From NCBI RefSeq assembly GCF_012935715.1, contig NZ_CP052860.1, forward strand, positions 5,394,001 through 5,458,000: 64,000 nt of DNA, read 5' to 3'. Shown here piece by piece: positions 46,663 through 55,159 of this stretch (within the stretch, counting starts at the first letter, position 1; each line of letters begins with the position of its first letter). The notes beneath the pieces were generated by a model. It searched no databases. It was not told where the DNA came from and saw only the letters and a list, made by a program, of their open reading frames with translations. The stretch is from Pseudomonas sp. ADAK13 (GTDB taxonomy: Bacteria; Pseudomonadota; Gammaproteobacteria; Pseudomonadales; Pseudomonadaceae). Both the position numbers and the translations under genes were made by a program.

Positions 46663-47499
46663 TCAAGTCCTTGCGCCTTTCTGGGCGTGTTCATCCAGAC
46701 CGTCCGCCAACAGGCTCAGGCCCAGCATCAGGGTGGAGATGGCGATGCACGGAAAGATCACCAGGTGCGGGAAGGCGATGGCCATGGCGCGGCCATCGTT
46801 GATCATGCCGCCCCAGTCGGGTGTCGGTGGCGGCAGGCCGAGGCCGAGGAAGCCCAGGGCGCCGATCATGATCGCGGTGTAGCCGATGCGCAGGCAGAAA
46901 TCGACAATCAGCGGCCCGCCGCAGTTGGGCAGGATTTCCACCAGCATGATCCGCAGCGACCCTTCGCCCTGGGTGATGGCGCTGAGCACGTAGTCTCGCG
47001 AACGAATGTCGATGGTCAGGGCGCGCATGATCCGAAAGATCGCCGGCGCGCTGGTGAAGGTCACCGCAATCAGGATATTCAGGGCCGAAGCACCGAGGGC
47101 AATGATGATCACGATGTACAACACCAGCACCGGGAACGACAGCACCGTGTCCGCGACATACGACAGCACGCTGTCGACCCAGCCGTTGAAGTAACCGGCG
47201 CACAGGCCCATGGCGATGCCGACGGCAAAGGCGGTGAGGGTGGCAAGGATCGACCAGAACAACACGGTGCGAGTGCCCCAGATCAGCCGCGAGAGAATGT
47301 CCCGGCCTATCATGTCGGTGCCCAGCAGAAAGCTCTGGCCGTTGTCGCCGGCGGTCATTGGGGTGAGTAAGGGAGTGTAGCTTTCCAGCGGGTCATGGGG
47401 CGCGATCCACGGGGCGAACAGCGCGATCAGCACCCAGCCGCCCACCAGCAGCAAACCCAGCAAGGCCAACGGATGTTTGAAGGAATGCAGCAGGTTCAT
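46663..47499 (-). CDS. ABC permease, DppC-like
   Basis: Inner-membrane permease of 278 residues with about six helices. The N-terminal APWIAPHDP motif and the LGTDMIGRDILSRL segment are DppC/OppC marks, and the EAA-type loop follows at ILPNCGGPLIV. It overlaps the upstream permease by 4 bp (ATGA), so the genes are co-translated. Confidence 0.92.
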   Translation of the reverse strand: MNLLHSFKHPLALLGLLLVGGWVLIALFAPWIAPHDPLESYTPLLTPMTAGDNGQSFLLGTDMIGRDILSRLIWGTRTVLFWSILATLTAFAVGIAMGLCAGYFNGWVDSVLSYVADTVLSFPVLVLYIVIIIALGASALNILIAVTFTSAPAIFRIMRALTIDIRSRDYVLSAITQGEGSLRIMLVEILPNCGGPLIVDFCLRIGYTAIMIGALGFLGLGLPPPTPDWGGMINDGRAMAIAFPHLVIFPCIAISTLMLGLSLLADGLDEHAQKGART

Positions 47500-48449
47500 T
47501 GGGCACCTCCGCCGAGACTGCGCAGGGTGATGCGCGGGTTGAGCCAGGTGTAGGCCAGGTCCGAGAAGATCTTGGTGATGCCCACCACCACCGCACTGAC
47601 CATCGCGCAGGCTTCGATCAGGTACACGTCATGGTTCAACGAGGCGGTGTAGAGCAGCGAGCCGAAGCCCTTGTAGGCGAAGAACACCTCCACCACGATC
47701 ACGTTGGACAGCAACCACGGGATGTACAGCATGATCACCGTGACCGGCGCGATCAGCACATTGCGCAGGGCGTGACGCAGCACGATGCGTGAGGTCGACG
47801 CACCCTTGAGCCGCGCGGTACGGATGTACGGCGCCTGCATCACTTCCACCATCGAGGCCCGGGTGATCCGCGCCAGATAGCCGATGCCGAACAGGCACAG
47901 CACCATCAGTGGCAGCACCAATTGCACGGCGCTGAAGCCTTCGCTCATGCTGCTCACACCGGGCAGCCAGTTGAGCCAGAACACAAAGATCGCCGAGACG
48001 AATACCGCGCTGGCGAAGTCGGGAATCGAGGTGGTGACGATCGACAGGAACGACACCAGGCGGTCCAGCGCCGAGCCCTGGCGAATTCCGGCGAGCACGC
48101 CCAGGGTCAATGCCACCGGCACCATCACCAGCAAGGCCAGGCCGGCCAGGGTCAGGGTTTGCGCGAGGTTCGGCAGCAGCAGCTTGATCACCGATTCGCG
48201 AAAGTACACCGAGGTGCCCCAGTCACCGCTGACAAAGTCCTTGAGCCACACCAGGTAGCGCCACACAAAGGGTTGGTTGTAGCCATGTTCCACCAGCCAC
48301 GCCGCACGCTGGTCGGCGGCGGAGTAGGGGCCGAGGACGTTGATGGCGACGTCTTCGATATTCAGTTCCAGGGCCAGGAACACGATCAGTGACACCGACA
48401 GCAGGGTCGCCACCAGCGCCAATAACTTGCGCATAAGAAAATGAGCCAT
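47496..48449 (-). CDS. ABC permease, DppB-like
   Basis: Inner-membrane permease of 317 residues. The N-terminal RKLLALVATLLSVSLIVFLAL helix, the GDWGTSVYFRESV segment and the permease loop KGASTSRIVLRHALRN are those of DppB/OppB subunits. It pairs with the DppC-like gene downstream and follows the binding-protein gene by 66 bp. Confidence 0.92.
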   Translation of the reverse strand: MAHFLMRKLLALVATLLSVSLIVFLALELNIEDVAINVLGPYSAADQRAAWLVEHGYNQPFVWRYLVWLKDFVSGDWGTSVYFRESVIKLLLPNLAQTLTLAGLALLVMVPVALTLGVLAGIRQGSALDRLVSFLSIVTTSIPDFASAVFVSAIFVFWLNWLPGVSSMSEGFSAVQLVLPLMVLCLFGIGYLARITRASMVEVMQAPYIRTARLKGASTSRIVLRHALRNVLIAPVTVIMLYIPWLLSNVIVVEVFFAYKGFGSLLYTASLNHDVYLIEACAMVSAVVVGITKIFSDLAYTWLNPRITLRSLGGGAQ

Positions 48450-48515
48450 GGGTGCATGCTCCGACTGTTCAAGGATGCCTGCCCGCGTACGGGCAGGGAG
48501 GAGGGCGCGCCTAAC

Positions 48516-50141
48516 TCAAGCGCTCATCCACACACTGTCCATGGGGTAGAAGTCGGACGGGTGCACCTGGAAGCCCTGGACCTTTTTGCTCACGGCGGTG
48601 AACTTGTCGCCCCAGAACGGCTGCACGATCACGCACGCGTCCTGCAGGATGCGCTCGACGTTTTCCATCGCCGCCGCACGCTGTTTCGGGTCGATAATGC
48701 CCATGGCCTTGTCCAGCGCGGCATCGAACGCCGGGTCGCTGTAATGGCTTTCGTTCCAGGCACCACCGCCACGGTAGGCCAGCTCCAGGGACATCACACC
48801 GAGCGGGCGATGGGCCCAGTAGGTGAGGCTGAAGGCGGCCTTGTCCCAGATCGGCCAGTACTGCGCGGCGGGGATCACTTTGAGGTTGATGCGGATCCCG
48901 GCTTCCAGGCAGTTCTGCTGCAGGATCTGCGCGCAGTCCTGCTCATAACGGCCCTGGGTGTTGCCGACGATCAGGTCGATGTCGATGCCGTTCGGGAAAC
49001 CGGCCTCGGCCAGCAGCTTCTTCGCCGCCGCCACGTCGCGGTTGCGCTTGGGCAGCGGGAAATATTCGGGGTGGGAGGGCGCCACATGGTGGTCTTCGCC
49101 AAGGGTGCCCATGCCGCGATAGGCGATCTTCAGCATCTGCGCGTTGTCGGCGCACAGCACCACGGCCTTGCGGATGCGCACGTCGGTGAACGGCTTCTGG
49201 TCGCAGGCCATGCGCATCACCACGGTTTGCGCGGATTTGCAGGTGAGCAACTGCGCGCCAGGCAAACGCTTGGCCAGGTCCAGTTCGGCCACGGTCACGC
49301 GGTACAGCACGTCCACTTGCCCGGCTTGCAGGGCGGCGAGGTGGGTGGACACATCGGTGCCCATGTCCACGTAGCGCAGCTCGTCGAGATTCGCCGGTTT
49401 GCCCCAGTAGTCGGCGCGCTTGGCGAAGGTTGCCTGCTTGTTGACGGCAAACGACACCAGCTTGAACGGCCCGGTGCCCAGCGGGTTTTTTGCCCAGTCG
49501 TCACCGGCCTTGAAGCTGCGGTGCACGATGGCGCAGGTGAAGGCGTTGAGCATTTCCGGGATCGCCAGGATCGGCCGCTTGAGCACCAGGCGGAACTGGA
49601 ACTCGCTGACTTTCTCGAAGGCCTTGATGTCCTGGAACGCGGTGCGGTTCACCGACTTGGAGTCGGCGGCAATCCAGCGTTCGATGTTGTGCTGCACGTC
49701 GTCGACGTTGAAGGTGTCGCCGTTGCTCCACTTCACGTTCTGGCGCAGGTTGAAGGTCCAGGTGGCGAGGTCTTCCGACGGGCTCCAGCTCTCGGCGAGG
49801 TACGGGTGGGTGATGTTGTCGGCGTCGACCCAGGTCAGGTATTCCACCGAGTTGCGCAGCAGGTTCGAGGCTTCGATCCAGGTGATCAGCATCGGGTCCT
49901 GGATTTCCTGGATGGCGCAGGCAAACCGCAGGCTGCCGCCCTGGCGCGGCTCGGCGGCCTGGGCGTTGTTACCCAGCAGTGCGGAGCCGAGAAAGGTGCT
50001 GGCACTGGCGACGGTAATGCCCAGCAGCGCGGCCGTGCGCAGGAACTGGCGGCGATTGATTTCGCCGCTTTGGACTTGGGCACACAGATCATTTACGGCT
50101 GGATGCGGCGCGGCGCCGTCCAGGGTAGTCAACTCTTTCAT
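48516..50141 (-). CDS. ABC substrate-binding protein, SBP_bac_5 family, Tat signal
   Basis: Periplasmic binding protein of 541 residues, peptide/opine/nickel class. The N-terminal twin-arginine motif INRRQFLRTAALLG (about residues 31-44) predicts Tat export and cleavage after AQAAE, rather unusual for this class, which mostly uses Sec. The body has the typical TWTFNLRQNVKWSNGD segment. The start at 50141 (MKELTTLDG) has AGAGG before it; the open frame upstream is not used. The ligand is unknown. Confidence 0.9.
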   Translation of the reverse strand: MKELTTLDGAAPHPAVNDLCAQVQSGEINRRQFLRTAALLGITVASASTFLGSALLGNNAQAAEPRQGGSLRFACAIQEIQDPMLITWIEASNLLRNSVEYLTWVDADNITHPYLAESWSPSEDLATWTFNLRQNVKWSNGDTFNVDDVQHNIERWIAADSKSVNRTAFQDIKAFEKVSEFQFRLVLKRPILAIPEMLNAFTCAIVHRSFKAGDDWAKNPLGTGPFKLVSFAVNKQATFAKRADYWGKPANLDELRYVDMGTDVSTHLAALQAGQVDVLYRVTVAELDLAKRLPGAQLLTCKSAQTVVMRMACDQKPFTDVRIRKAVVLCADNAQMLKIAYRGMGTLGEDHHVAPSHPEYFPLPKRNRDVAAAKKLLAEAGFPNGIDIDLIVGNTQGRYEQDCAQILQQNCLEAGIRINLKVIPAAQYWPIWDKAAFSLTYWAHRPLGVMSLELAYRGGGAWNESHYSDPAFDAALDKAMGIIDPKQRAAAMENVERILQDACVIVQPFWGDKFTAVSKKVQGFQVHPSDFYPMDSVWMSA

Positions 50142-50404
50142 AAGCCTCTCCGGTACTTGCGAATATGCGTTTTTGTTGAACCGCAAGGGTCAGTGGCAAG
50201 CGCCGCGAAGGCGCAGCCGGGACCTCTGTGAAGCCGGCAGAAGAACAAGGCGCAACGAAGTCGGGAGGGTGGCAATGGGATAGGACATAGGGCAGCTCTC
50301 ATGTTGTTTTTATTAGAGATGCCCGCAGTTTTGTCATTTGCGCAAAGATCGACAAACGACAAATTCTGCGTTGGAACGTTCTATAAATGCATGTTACATG
50401 TCCT

Positions 50405-50517
50405 GATCGTTCCCACGCTCTGCGTGGGAATGCCGCCCCGGACGCTCCGCGTCCCCTTGCGCAACGGTGACGCAGAGCGTCACGGGATGCGTTCCCACGC
50501 TGAGCGTGGGAACGATC
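50405..50517. repeat. Compound palindromic repeat (GTTCCCACGC type)
   Basis: Outer arms GATCGTTCCCACGCTC and their near complement GCGTGGGAACGATC with internal hairpins (GGACGCTCCGCGTCC, GACGCAGAGCGTC). It differs from the REP doublets and abuts the stop codon of the M24 gene. It occupies the 378-bp gap 50142-50519, whose remaining AT-rich part (50281-50404) may hold a promoter for the binding-protein gene. Confidence 0.88.
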
Positions 50518-50519
50518 AT

Positions 50520-51746
50520 CTAGCGCGACAACAGGCGCGGGTCGAACGGGTAATCGGAGAGCAGCTCGATGCCGTGTTCGTGGATGTAGATCTGTTCTTC
50601 CAGCTTCACCCCTTCGCCGCCGTCGTCATGGCCGATGTAGCTTTCCACGCAGATGGTCATGCCGGCTTCGAACACGCCGTCGTAGCCCAGGGCATCAATG
50701 TCTTCGCGGTGCACCACGTAGGGGTATTCACCGGTCATGCCCACCCCGTGCACGAGGGCGAAGTAACGGTTGTTTTTGTAATGCTCGGGAATCTTCCAGG
50801 CCAGTTCCGCGTACTCCTTGAAACTGCGCCCGGCCTTGAGCATTTCCATGTTGGTTTGCACCTGCTCGTAGGCCAGCTTGTACAGCTCCTGCTGCTTGGT
50901 GGTGGCGGCCTGTTCGCCGCAGAGAAAGGTTCGCGAGAAGTCCGCGTAGTAGCCGAAACGCCCAACCACATCGGTGTCCAGCGCCACCAGGTCGCCGGCT
51001 TCGATGGGCCGGGTGCTGCATTCCTGGAACCACGGGTTGGTGCGTGGGCCGGAGGACAACAGGCGGGTCTCGACGTAGTCCCCGTCGGTGGCGATCACGT
51101 GCTGGTGCAGGTGCGACCACAGCTCGTTCTCGCTGATGCCGGGGGTGAGTTTGCTTTCCATCAGGCGCACGCCGGCTTCGGTGGCGCGCAGGCTGGCGCG
51201 GATCATCTTCAGTTCGTTCGGCACCTTGATGCAGCGCGCGCGTTCCAGGGGTTCCTGGGCATCGAATATCTGATAGCCGAGCTTTTGCAATTCGAAGGCC
51301 GCGGCCGAGGTGGCGCTTTCAATGGCGATGCGTTTGCCGCCGCCACATTGGCGCACCAGCTCATCGATTTCGGCGGCCCAATCGGCGGTGACGTTGCCCA
51401 GGAAGCTTTCGCAGAAGTAATAGGAGATCGCCTTGGCCGGGCGCACTTCGTCGACGGTGTTGAGGGTTTCGGCCAAGTGCAGGCAGCCGCCGAATTCAAA
51501 CACCACCACCGGGCCTTCTGCCGGGATAAACGCATAGCGGGCGGGGTTGCGCGCCGAGTACACCTGCATGTTGCGCGAGCCGGTGGCGTAGCGCATGTGG
51601 GTGGGGTCGAACAGCACGCAGGCGGCGTAGTCGCGTTTTTTCAGTTCGTTGCGTACCCGTTGCAGGCGGTCCAGCTGGATCTGCTGGATCTCGTCATAGG
51701 TAGGTTCGCAATCGACGGGGTTGCGGTTGGGGCCGGACAGACTCAT
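50520..51746 (-). CDS. M24-fold metalloprotein, DddP-like
   Basis: Protein of 408 residues with the pita-bread fold of aminopeptidase P/creatinase. Predicted metal ligands are Asp257, Asp259, Asp269, His333, Glu368 and Glu383. These correspond, with a constant offset of 38, to the ligands reported for the DMSP lyase DddP (295, 297, 307, 371, 406, 421). Tyr328 matches DddP Tyr366, but the position of the proposed catalytic Asp377 is Gly339. So it is a DddP relative that may not cleave DMSP; an amidohydrolase such as the ectoine hydrolase DoeA type is another option. The ATG at 51746 is preferred over the long open frame. It lies 52 bp after the oxygenase gene. Confidence 0.82.
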   Translation of the reverse strand: MSLSGPNRNPVDCEPTYDEIQQIQLDRLQRVRNELKKRDYAACVLFDPTHMRYATGSRNMQVYSARNPARYAFIPAEGPVVVFEFGGCLHLAETLNTVDEVRPAKAISYYFCESFLGNVTADWAAEIDELVRQCGGGKRIAIESATSAAAFELQKLGYQIFDAQEPLERARCIKVPNELKMIRASLRATEAGVRLMESKLTPGISENELWSHLHQHVIATDGDYVETRLLSSGPRTNPWFQECSTRPIEAGDLVALDTDVVGRFGYYADFSRTFLCGEQAATTKQQELYKLAYEQVQTNMEMLKAGRSFKEYAELAWKIPEHYKNNRYFALVHGVGMTGEYPYVVHREDIDALGYDGVFEAGMTICVESYIGHDDGGEGVKLEEQIYIHEHGIELLSDYPFDPRLLSR

Positions 51747-51798
51747 GGGGTGTTCCTCGCAGGGCAAATACGGTTTTTTAGTTTTTTGAGGGGGTGAA

Positions 51799-52680
51799 TC
51801 AGTCGAGCAACTGGTCGCTGCGGACCAGGTTGCGTTCGGCTTGCAGATGGGCTTCGGACAGGCGTCCGTAAAGCTGCTTGGTGCGCTGGGCACGGCCGAT
51901 GATTCCGGGCTTTTCGGAGTAGGCGAAAATCGCCGTGTTGCGCTCGGTGGCACCTTCGACGCGGGTCACGCGGTGCACCGAGAAACGCCCTTTGAAAATC
52001 TGCAGGTCGCCGGGGTTGAGTTCCAGTTCCTGCACCCGCGAACGGTCTTCGCCACGTACTACTTTGCCCACGGCGCCGAGGTTTTCCTGGGTGCGCGAGC
52101 GAATCATCGGCGCGTACTCGAACAGGCCGCCGGCCTCGGGCTTCTGGGTCATCATGCTGACGATGAATTCGTTGGTATCGAAGTGCCAGGGCTGCTCGGT
52201 ACCGTCGGGCATCACGTTGATCACCAATCCGGCGAACGGGTCGGCGTACTCGAAGATTTCCGGTTCGTTGAGGCAGGCGCCGATAAAGCGTTTCATCATC
52301 GGCGATACGTACAGCCGGTGAATGATGGCGTCCGGGGCGATCATGTCGCGGGTCACAAAACCGCTGGTGCGCTCCATGAACGTGCGGCGCGGGTCATCCT
52401 GGGGCAGGGAGGTGTCGTCTTCGGTGAAGTAGGCGTTGACCTTGCGCACCGAATAAAACGTCTTGCCCGACAGCGCCAAACCTTCCAGACGTGCCTGTTC
52501 CAGTGCCTCGGGGCGCAGGAAGTTCTTCAGCAGGCAGCAACCGTCTTCGGCCAGTTCGGCCCGCGCGTGATCGATCAGGGCCTGTAATTGAACATGGCCC
52601 GAATCATGTATGGGGTACAGCTCGGTATTAATAATGTCGCTGATATCGCCCACTTCAGCGTCAGCAAGTTGAAGGCTCAT
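51799..52680 (-). CDS. Fe(II)/2-oxoglutarate-dependent oxygenase
   Basis: Enzyme of 293 residues. The double-stranded beta-helix iron site is visible as His166-x-Asp168 (WHFDTNEF) and His236 (FSVHRVTRV), with Arg247 (ERNTAIFAY) for 2-oxoglutarate. It should hydroxylate or otherwise oxidise a small molecule. It is the first gene of the minus-strand run and is divergent from the LysR gene at 52795 across 114 bp, which is its likely regulator. Substrate unknown. Confidence 0.85.
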   Translation of the reverse strand: MSLQLADAEVGDISDIINTELYPIHDSGHVQLQALIDHARAELAEDGCCLLKNFLRPEALEQARLEGLALSGKTFYSVRKVNAYFTEDDTSLPQDDPRRTFMERTSGFVTRDMIAPDAIIHRLYVSPMMKRFIGACLNEPEIFEYADPFAGLVINVMPDGTEQPWHFDTNEFIVSMMTQKPEAGGLFEYAPMIRSRTQENLGAVGKVVRGEDRSRVQELELNPGDLQIFKGRFSVHRVTRVEGATERNTAIFAYSEKPGIIGRAQRTKQLYGRLSEAHLQAERNLVRSDQLLD

Positions 52681-52794
52681 GCAAGACTCCCGGAACTATC
52701 AGTTGGTGTTTTCTGGCTGAACCGATAGTTGCTGAACGAGGTGCAAAGTGGAAATTACAAGTTGTGATCGAATCCATCGGGGAGGGCGATAGTT

Positions 52795-53709
52795 ATGTCG
52801 GGCGAACTGGATGGCACGCTGCTTAAAGTGTTTGTGGCAATTATTGAATGCCAGGGTTTCTCGGCCGCCGCCGAGCGCCTGCACAAAACCCAATCCACGG
52901 TCAGCCAGAGCCTGCAACGCCTGGAAGACATCGTTGGCACGCCGCTGATCCGCCGCACCAGCCGCTCGGTGGGCCTGACCCCCAGTGGCGAAACCTTTTT
53001 GATCTACGCCCGGCAGATCCTCAAGCTGCACAGCGAGGCCCTCAGCGCCGCGCAATTGCCCAACGAGCAGGTATGCATCCACCTCGGCATGCCCGAGGAC
53101 TACGCCGAATATTGCCTGGGCGGGATGCTCAAGGACTTCCAGGCGCAATTCGCCCAGGTACGCCCGGACGTGTGCTGCGAGATGTCCACGGCCCTGGTGG
53201 GGCGTTTGCAACGGGGTGAACTGGACCTGGTGCTGGGGGTGGAACACGCCGGTTTGCAAGCCGGGGAATACCTGTGCGACGAGCCGCTGGTGTGGGTGGC
53301 GGCGCCCAGCTGGAGCTGTGTGGGGCGCCAGTCGGTGCCGTTGGCGGTGTACGCCGAGGGCTGTGCGTTTCGTGCGAATGCCGTGCAGGCGCTGGCCCAG
53401 TCCGGGCGCTCGTGGCAGGTGGTGTACACCAGCCAGAGCCCTCGGGGCATTGCGATCGCGATTGAGCAGGGGTTGTCGGTGGGCGTGATGGCGCGGCGCC
53501 TGGTGCCGACGGACTGGCAGATTCTGGACGAGCGCCAGGGGTTCCCGCCGATCGCCCCGGCGCGCCTGATGTTCTGGCGCTCAGCCGGTTGCCAGGTGCC
53601 GGAGGTGGATGCGCTGGTGGAGATACTGCGCCGGCAGTTGGGGCACTCAGGGCACCTGGGCAGCCAGCGCCTCGGCGGTTTGTCGATGGGCCATGCGCTT
53701 CAGCAATAA
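52795..53709 (+). CDS. LysR-family regulator of the oxygenase/M24 operon
   Basis: Regulator of 304 residues. Winged HTH at residues 7-65 (GFSAAAERLHKTQSTVSQSLQRLE), then a periplasmic-binding-type effector domain. GGAGG lies about 11 bases before the ATG. It is divergent from the oxygenase gene and probably controls that operon. The 3' end overlaps the opposing MFS gene by 63 bp. Confidence 0.88.
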   Translation: MSGELDGTLLKVFVAIIECQGFSAAAERLHKTQSTVSQSLQRLEDIVGTPLIRRTSRSVGLTPSGETFLIYARQILKLHSEALSAAQLPNEQVCIHLGMPEDYAEYCLGGMLKDFQAQFAQVRPDVCCEMSTALVGRLQRGELDLVLGVEHAGLQAGEYLCDEPLVWVAAPSWSCVGRQSVPLAVYAEGCAFRANAVQALAQSGRSWQVVYTSQSPRGIAIAIEQGLSVGVMARRLVPTDWQILDERQGFPPIAPARLMFWRSAGCQVPEVDALVEILRRQLGHSGHLGSQRLGGLSMGHALQQ

Positions 53710-54879
53710 CAGGCTGGCCAGCACCCAGGCCACGATCCAGCCGTGGACCACGGCAAACTCGCCGGTCACTTGCAGCAGCCATCCGCACAGCGCATTGCCG
53801 GTGGCACTGGCCAGGCCGTAGCTGACCATGCTCAGGCTCACCACCTGCAGGCTCTGCACCGGGGTGAGTCGGGCGCCGACGTAGGCCGCCATCAAGCCCC
53901 AGCAGGGGAAATAAAACAGCGCGAACAGCCCGGCCGCCAGCCAGCTCAGCACCAGGCTGGGATGCCCGAGCAAGCCGAGCATGCTCAGACCAAACGCGCC
54001 GATACTCAGGGCCATCACCCGCAACGCGCCCCAGCGGTCTGCCAGTGTGCCCAGCAGCAAGCCGCCGACGACACCGCCGATGCCGATCAGCGTCCACATC
54101 GAACCGGTGACGGACGCGCCGGCCTGCAACTGCTCGCTGACAAACGCCGAGAGAAAATTCAGAAACGGCCCGCTGATCGCCCCGATAAACGCGCTGAGCA
54201 ACACGATCTGCATCGCCACCGGTTGCGCCACACACAATTTCAGCCATTGGCGTAGCACCTGACTCAGCTTGGGTGCCTTGGTATCGCGCGGTGCTGGCTC
54301 CTTGACCGGGGCCAGTGCCCACAGGGTCAGCAGCGTGACCAGCAACGTCAAGCCGGCGCAGATCAACCAGAACTGCCGCAGGGACAACCCTTGCAACAGT
54401 GCGATCAACAGCCCGTTCAAGCACAGCGCAAACGCCGAGCCCGACGACGCCAGCCCCAGCACACGGCTGCGGTGCGTGGCCGGGATCACGTCCTGGGCCA
54501 GTGCCGAAATCGCGTTCCAGTTCGACACTGCACAGGCCGACACCAGCGCCAGGCACAGGGCAAACGGCAGCACCCACGGCGTGGCGACGGCCAGGGCCAG
54601 CAGGACGGGGCTGAGGACGATGGTCAGGCGCACCATATTGCGCGGGCTGATCCACGCCGCCGCCAGGCCGCTGGCAATCGAGGCGCCCATGTAGAACAGC
54701 TGCAACAATGCGGCAATCAACGCGGCCTGGCTGTAACTCAGGTCAAACCCCAGCCGGATCTGCGGCAACAACGCCGAGTACAGGAACACACTGAAACCGT
54801 GGGTAGTGGCGTTGCACGCGGTAAACACCAGTGCCAGCAAGCCAATACTTCGCCGGGGTGAAACGGGTGCGTTCGACAT
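53647..54879 (-). CDS. MFS transporter
   Basis: Inner-membrane facilitator of 410 residues with about 12 helices. GTLADRWGALR after helix 8 is the repeat of the MFS loop motif. No close subfamily was recognised; the sequence is of the YbfB/CynX-like drug or metabolite class. The ATG at 54879 (MSNAPVSPRR) is preferred over the longer open frame. It faces the LysR gene at 55160 across 280 bp, in which no feature beyond AT-rich promoter-like sequence was seen. Confidence 0.82.
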   Translation of the reverse strand: MSNAPVSPRRSIGLLALVFTACNATTHGFSVFLYSALLPQIRLGFDLSYSQAALIAALLQLFYMGASIASGLAAAWISPRNMVRLTIVLSPVLLALAVATPWVLPFALCLALVSACAVSNWNAISALAQDVIPATHRSRVLGLASSGSAFALCLNGLLIALLQGLSLRQFWLICAGLTLLVTLLTLWALAPVKEPAPRDTKAPKLSQVLRQWLKLCVAQPVAMQIVLLSAFIGAISGPFLNFLSAFVSEQLQAGASVTGSMWTLIGIGGVVGGLLLGTLADRWGALRVMALSIGAFGLSMLGLLGHPSLVLSWLAAGLFALFYFPCWGLMAAYVGARLTPVQSLQVVSLSMVSYGLASATGNALCGWLLQVTGEFAVVHGWIVAWVLASLLLLKRMAHRQTAEALAAQVP

Positions 54880-55159
54880 GGCGATGACTCGATAAGTTAA
54901 TCGCGAAAGAGAAGGGCGAAGTAATAAGAAGTGCATCGGCAGACTAGCGTTTATAGCGCGGCGGCGACCAATGCTTAATTGTCTTAGTGTGCATGCGTTA
55001 TACGCAGGCTATTTATGCGTGAGCGACGGTCTGCGTCGATAAACGACACCTTCAGTGCGTGGAGCGATTAATCGTCTGTCGGCGCGGGGCGCTACCGCTG
55101 ACCCAATACAAAAAGGTATGTTGTGCAGGTTATTTCCCCTGTGCTCCCGAGTGTCGTCC

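Noticed and set aside
48441..50231. 596-codon frame opposite the binding-protein gene
   Set aside because: Low-complexity Val/Gly/His composition and no start signal; the sense frame has a Tat signal and SBP motifs.
50520..51746. Calling the M24 protein a DMSP lyase (dddP)
   Set aside because: Metal spacing fits, but the proposed catalytic Asp is Gly and no DMSP-linked genes are near, so only DddP-like is supported.
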